Of a stretch of 64,000 nt of DNA, positions 61,756-64,000 are shown piece after piece (positions within the stretch are counted from its first letter, which is position 1; the number at the start of each line of letters is the position of its first letter). The DNA lies in NCBI RefSeq assembly GCF_007795095.1, contig NZ_CP042218.1:124001-188000 (forward strand), given 5' to 3'. Under the pieces are notes generated by a model that worked only from the letters and a program-made list of their open reading frames with translations, was not told the origin of the DNA and did no database searches. Position numbers and translations under genes: made by a program. The DNA is from Luteimonas granuli (GTDB lineage Bacteria; Pseudomonadota; Gammaproteobacteria; Xanthomonadales; Xanthomonadaceae).

Positions 61756-64000
61756 TCACGATGCCGGCCCCGCTTCCGCGCGCAGGATGGCGGTCGGATC
61801 GCCGCGACCATCCACGGCCGCCAGCTCCGCTTCGGACAGCAGGTTGTCGCGGGACTCGCCGAGGACGCCCGCAGCCGCGTCAACCACGTGCGCCCAGGTG
61901 CTGCGGTTGGCGAACAGCAGGCCCGGCACGTCCAGTGTGCCGCCCCGGTTGACGAAGCCCAGCGCCGCGGTGGTGGTGGGGCCGGTGTCGAGTCGGCGCA
62001 GCGCACCGAGGAAGGGCTCCGGACGGGTGTGGGTAACGAATACGCGCGGCCGGCCCACCGGAAACAGCGCTTGGACCGCACTGTCGGAGTGCACGTACCT
62101 TGCCTCCTCCGGATCGCGCGGGGCGCGAAATCGGCCGGGTTCGGCGAGATAGACGATCGCGGCCGACATTCCGCGTGCGGCCAGACGCGCCTGTGCGCGG
62201 CGCACTTCCTGCAGCTGGTACGCGCCGGTGGCCACCAGCAGGATCGCCGCCGTCTCCGGATCGCCGGCGAGGCATGTTGCGCCGGTCTCGGCCAGTGCCT
62301 GGGCCTGCTGCGGGGTCAGCTCATGAGGCACCGGACGCTTGGGAACGACCAGTGTGGTGACCGTGCCCCGTTGCGCGTAGGCGCGGGCGAGGGCGGCGGC
62401 AGCGCCATTGGCGTCCGGCGGGAACACCACGCGCGAAATGTCGGCCATTTCGCCCATGAGCGCCTCGGCCATGGTCGGATCCTGGTGGGACTGTTCGTTC
62501 TTCGCGTTCTCCCACGTGTGCGAGGTCAGCACCAGGGGCACGCCCAGCCAGCCGGGTGGGCGCCCGGCCTGGGCCTGGTGGCGGGCGAAGATCAGTTCCT
62601 GACGTACGGCGCCGAGCATCTTCGGTGCAAACGCCTCGTAGGTGACCACCAGGTTTAGCCCGCCCTTGTTGCCGAGCGCCGCGCAGACCACGGCTTCTTC
62701 GTTGAGCGCAGTGATGACCGCGCCGGTTGGCGATTCGGCGACGCCGGGCTCGGGCTCGTGCACCCGGTGCTTCATCGCGTCCAGGGTCCGGTCGAGCTTG
62801 TTGCTGCGCAGCTCATCGGGATTGCCCACGCGCACCCGCAGTCCCGGATTCGCCTCGGCGATGGCGACGAACTGCTCGTCGAGTGCGGTCATTGGCGAGC
62901 TCTCACCGCCGGCGCCGCGGTCGGCGATCGCCGGGACGCGGGGCGGTTCCACCTGGCGATCGGCCAGCGCATGGTCGCGCTCGCGCACCCGCTGCTGGAG
63001 ATCGTGGCTGTTGAGTGCGGCAACGGCCTGCTCGAGCTCCGACGCGGCCACGAACAGCGCCGCTGCGCCTTCATTGAAGAGCGTGCGCGCCGCGGCATCC
63101 TTCGCCGGATTCCCCGGCAGCGGCAAGTTGTGCGAGGCGTTGGTCCCGGCGCCGGGGAAGCCGAAGCCCTTGACGGTTTCGGCGATGCCATAGGGCAGCC
63201 GCACGTCGGCGGGAACAGCGGCGCCCGCTTGCAGGCGCGACTCCATCACGTGGATGCCCCACGCGATGCTGGCCGGATCGCGCCCGTCCAGCGCGATCGG
63301 ATCAAAGCCGTTCAATCGCAGGTGCCGGTCCAGCCACCGCTCGCCGCCCTGCTGGGTGATCTGGCTGCGCTGTTCGATGCGGCGCCCGTTGAGGATGATG
63401 ATCGGGCTGACCAGTCCGCTGTCCTCGGCGCGCCACCAGCGTGGCGCCCAGTCGCTGCCACGCTGTTCCTCGAACGCACCGTCGCTGAGGAAGGCGACCA
63501 GGCGTTCATCCTTGAGCGGCGCATGCACGTACTGCAGCTCGGCAAAGCCGAGATAGCCGCCTTCCATCACGCCCCCGGCGGTGTGCGCATTGACGTGGGA
63601 GCCGAGGGGCGACGCCGGCGTTCCGTCCGGATTGAGGGTGTAGGCATAGAAGTCGCTTACGAACCGGCTCAGCCCTTCGCCGGTGCGGTCGTAACGTTCG
63701 GCGTGCCGGTCGGTCATGTTGCCAACCAGCACGTTCAGCGCGTCGATGGCGGCCACGCAGTGCCCCTGGCCCATCATCCACGCGCGGGTGACGCCATCCA
63801 GGGAATCCATCAGCAGGTAGCCGGCGTAGGCGGGCACCATGTTGAGGGACCCGCCGGTGTGGCCTTCAGGCGTGGTCTTGAAATCATCGACCTCCAGGGC
63901 CGCGCCGTCGGTACGAACGCGCTGGCTGTAGGTCATGTGCGCCACCAGCCACATGCCGGCGCTGGTGACGCGGTCGGCCGCGGCGAGCCGCTGCCATGCG
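61756..64000 (-). CDS. xfp: Phosphoketolase, 5' end beyond the window
   Basis: This thiamine-diphosphate enzyme splits xylulose 5-phosphate or fructose 6-phosphate to acetyl phosphate. The visible 747 codons lack the start (the frame continues past 64000 as AWQRLAAADRVTSAGMW). Signatures are DDFKTTPEGHTGGSLNMVPA, HCVAAIDALNVLVGN, GSHVNAHTAGGVMEGGYLGF, VAFLSDGAFEEQRGSDWAPR and VTYEAFAPKMLGAVRQE. The C-terminal domain follows to 61756. It leads a tight minus-strand group ubiB-like, copB, ackA. The aldolase-style name (X5P-only versus dual) cannot be fixed from sequence. Confidence 0.93.
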   Translation of the reverse strand, partial: AWQRLAAADRVTSAGMWLVAHMTYSQRVRTDGAALEVDDFKTTPEGHTGGSLNMVPAYAGYLLMDSLDGVTRAWMMGQGHCVAAIDALNVLVGNMTDRHAERYDRTGEGLSRFVSDFYAYTLNPDGTPASPLGSHVNAHTAGGVMEGGYLGFAELQYVHAPLKDERLVAFLSDGAFEEQRGSDWAPRWWRAEDSGLVSPIIILNGRRIEQRSQITQQGGERWLDRHLRLNGFDPIALDGRDPASIAWGIHVMESRLQAGAAVPADVRLPYGIAETVKGFGFPGAGTNASHNLPLPGNPAKDAAARTLFNEGAAALFVAASELEQAVAALNSHDLQQRVRERDHALADRQVEPPRVPAIADRGAGGESSPMTALDEQFVAIAEANPGLRVRVGNPDELRSNKLDRTLDAMKHRVHEPEPGVAESPTGAVITALNEEAVVCAALGNKGGLNLVVTYEAFAPKMLGAVRQELIFARHQAQAGRPPGWLGVPLVLTSHTWENAKNEQSHQDPTMAEALMGEMADISRVVFPPDANGAAAALARAYAQRGTVTTLVVPKRPVPHELTPQQAQALAETGATCLAGDPETAAILLVATGAYQLQEVRRAQARLAARGMSAAIVYLAEPGRFRAPRDPEEARYVHSDSAVQALFPVGRPRVFVTHTRPEPFLGALRRLDTGPTTTAALGFVNRGGTLDVPGLLFANRSTWAHVVDAAAGVLGESRDNLLSEAELAAVDGRGDPTAILRAEAGPAS

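Overview
The window is high-GC DNA from a gammaproteobacterium, most likely a member of the Xanthomonadaceae (Lysobacter, Luteimonas, Thermomonas or Stenotrophomonas-like). The evidence is the gene order trxB / ald / ftsK / lolA / rarA, the cco cluster, and the GTAGGAGC...GCTCCTGC extragenic palindrome. Assignment to a genus is inference.

Positions 1-8 kb hold core genes: a partial acyltransferase-like gene, trxB, ald, ftsK, lolA, rarA and a DUF1003 gene. Positions 7.9-16.9 kb hold a complete cbb3 oxidase locus on the minus strand (ccoN-O-Q-P, a small membrane protein, ccoG, ccoH/fixH, ccoI, ccoS and a TauE-like protein), read from a textbook FNR-type promoter. Positions 17-25 kb hold a low-oxygen and nitric-oxide module: azurin, SirB2-like protein, NnrS, quinol-dependent NO reductase, an Fnr regulator with its four iron-sulfur cysteines, and oxygen-independent coproporphyrinogen oxidase. 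Five FNR-type boxes lie in front of ccoN, azurin, nnrS, norB and hemN, so the regulator and its probable targets sit together. Two copies of a roughly 0.5 kb repeat built of long hairpins lie in inverted orientation around azurin-sirB2-nnrS. Positions 25-35 kb hold an EptA-type phosphoethanolamine transferase and a heavy-metal RND efflux operon with its two-component system.

From about 35.2 kb the base composition drops and mobile DNA begins: a Tn7/Tn5053-like transposition operon (tniA, tniB and two TniQ-family proteins), then a defence island. The island is an hsdM-hsdS-hsdR type I restriction system with three coupled extra genes inside it (an unknown protein, a GIY-YIG nuclease, an HNH nuclease), followed by an AAA_13-type ATPase resembling the PrrC/RloC anticodon-nuclease group. 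An N-terminally truncated tyrosine recombinase marks the junction to a mercury-uptake operon (merR, merT, merP, GDCCVxC protein, no merA in view). After that come an ATP-grasp-like gene and, on the minus strand, an operon of phosphoketolase (cut by the window edge), an AarF/UbiB-like kinase, a CopB-type copper ATPase and acetate kinase.

Eight probable one-base frameshifts (ald, nnrS, the outer-membrane and RND genes, hsdR twice, the AAA gene twice), many of them in homopolymer runs, suggest sequencing errors. Real decay cannot be excluded from the sequence alone.
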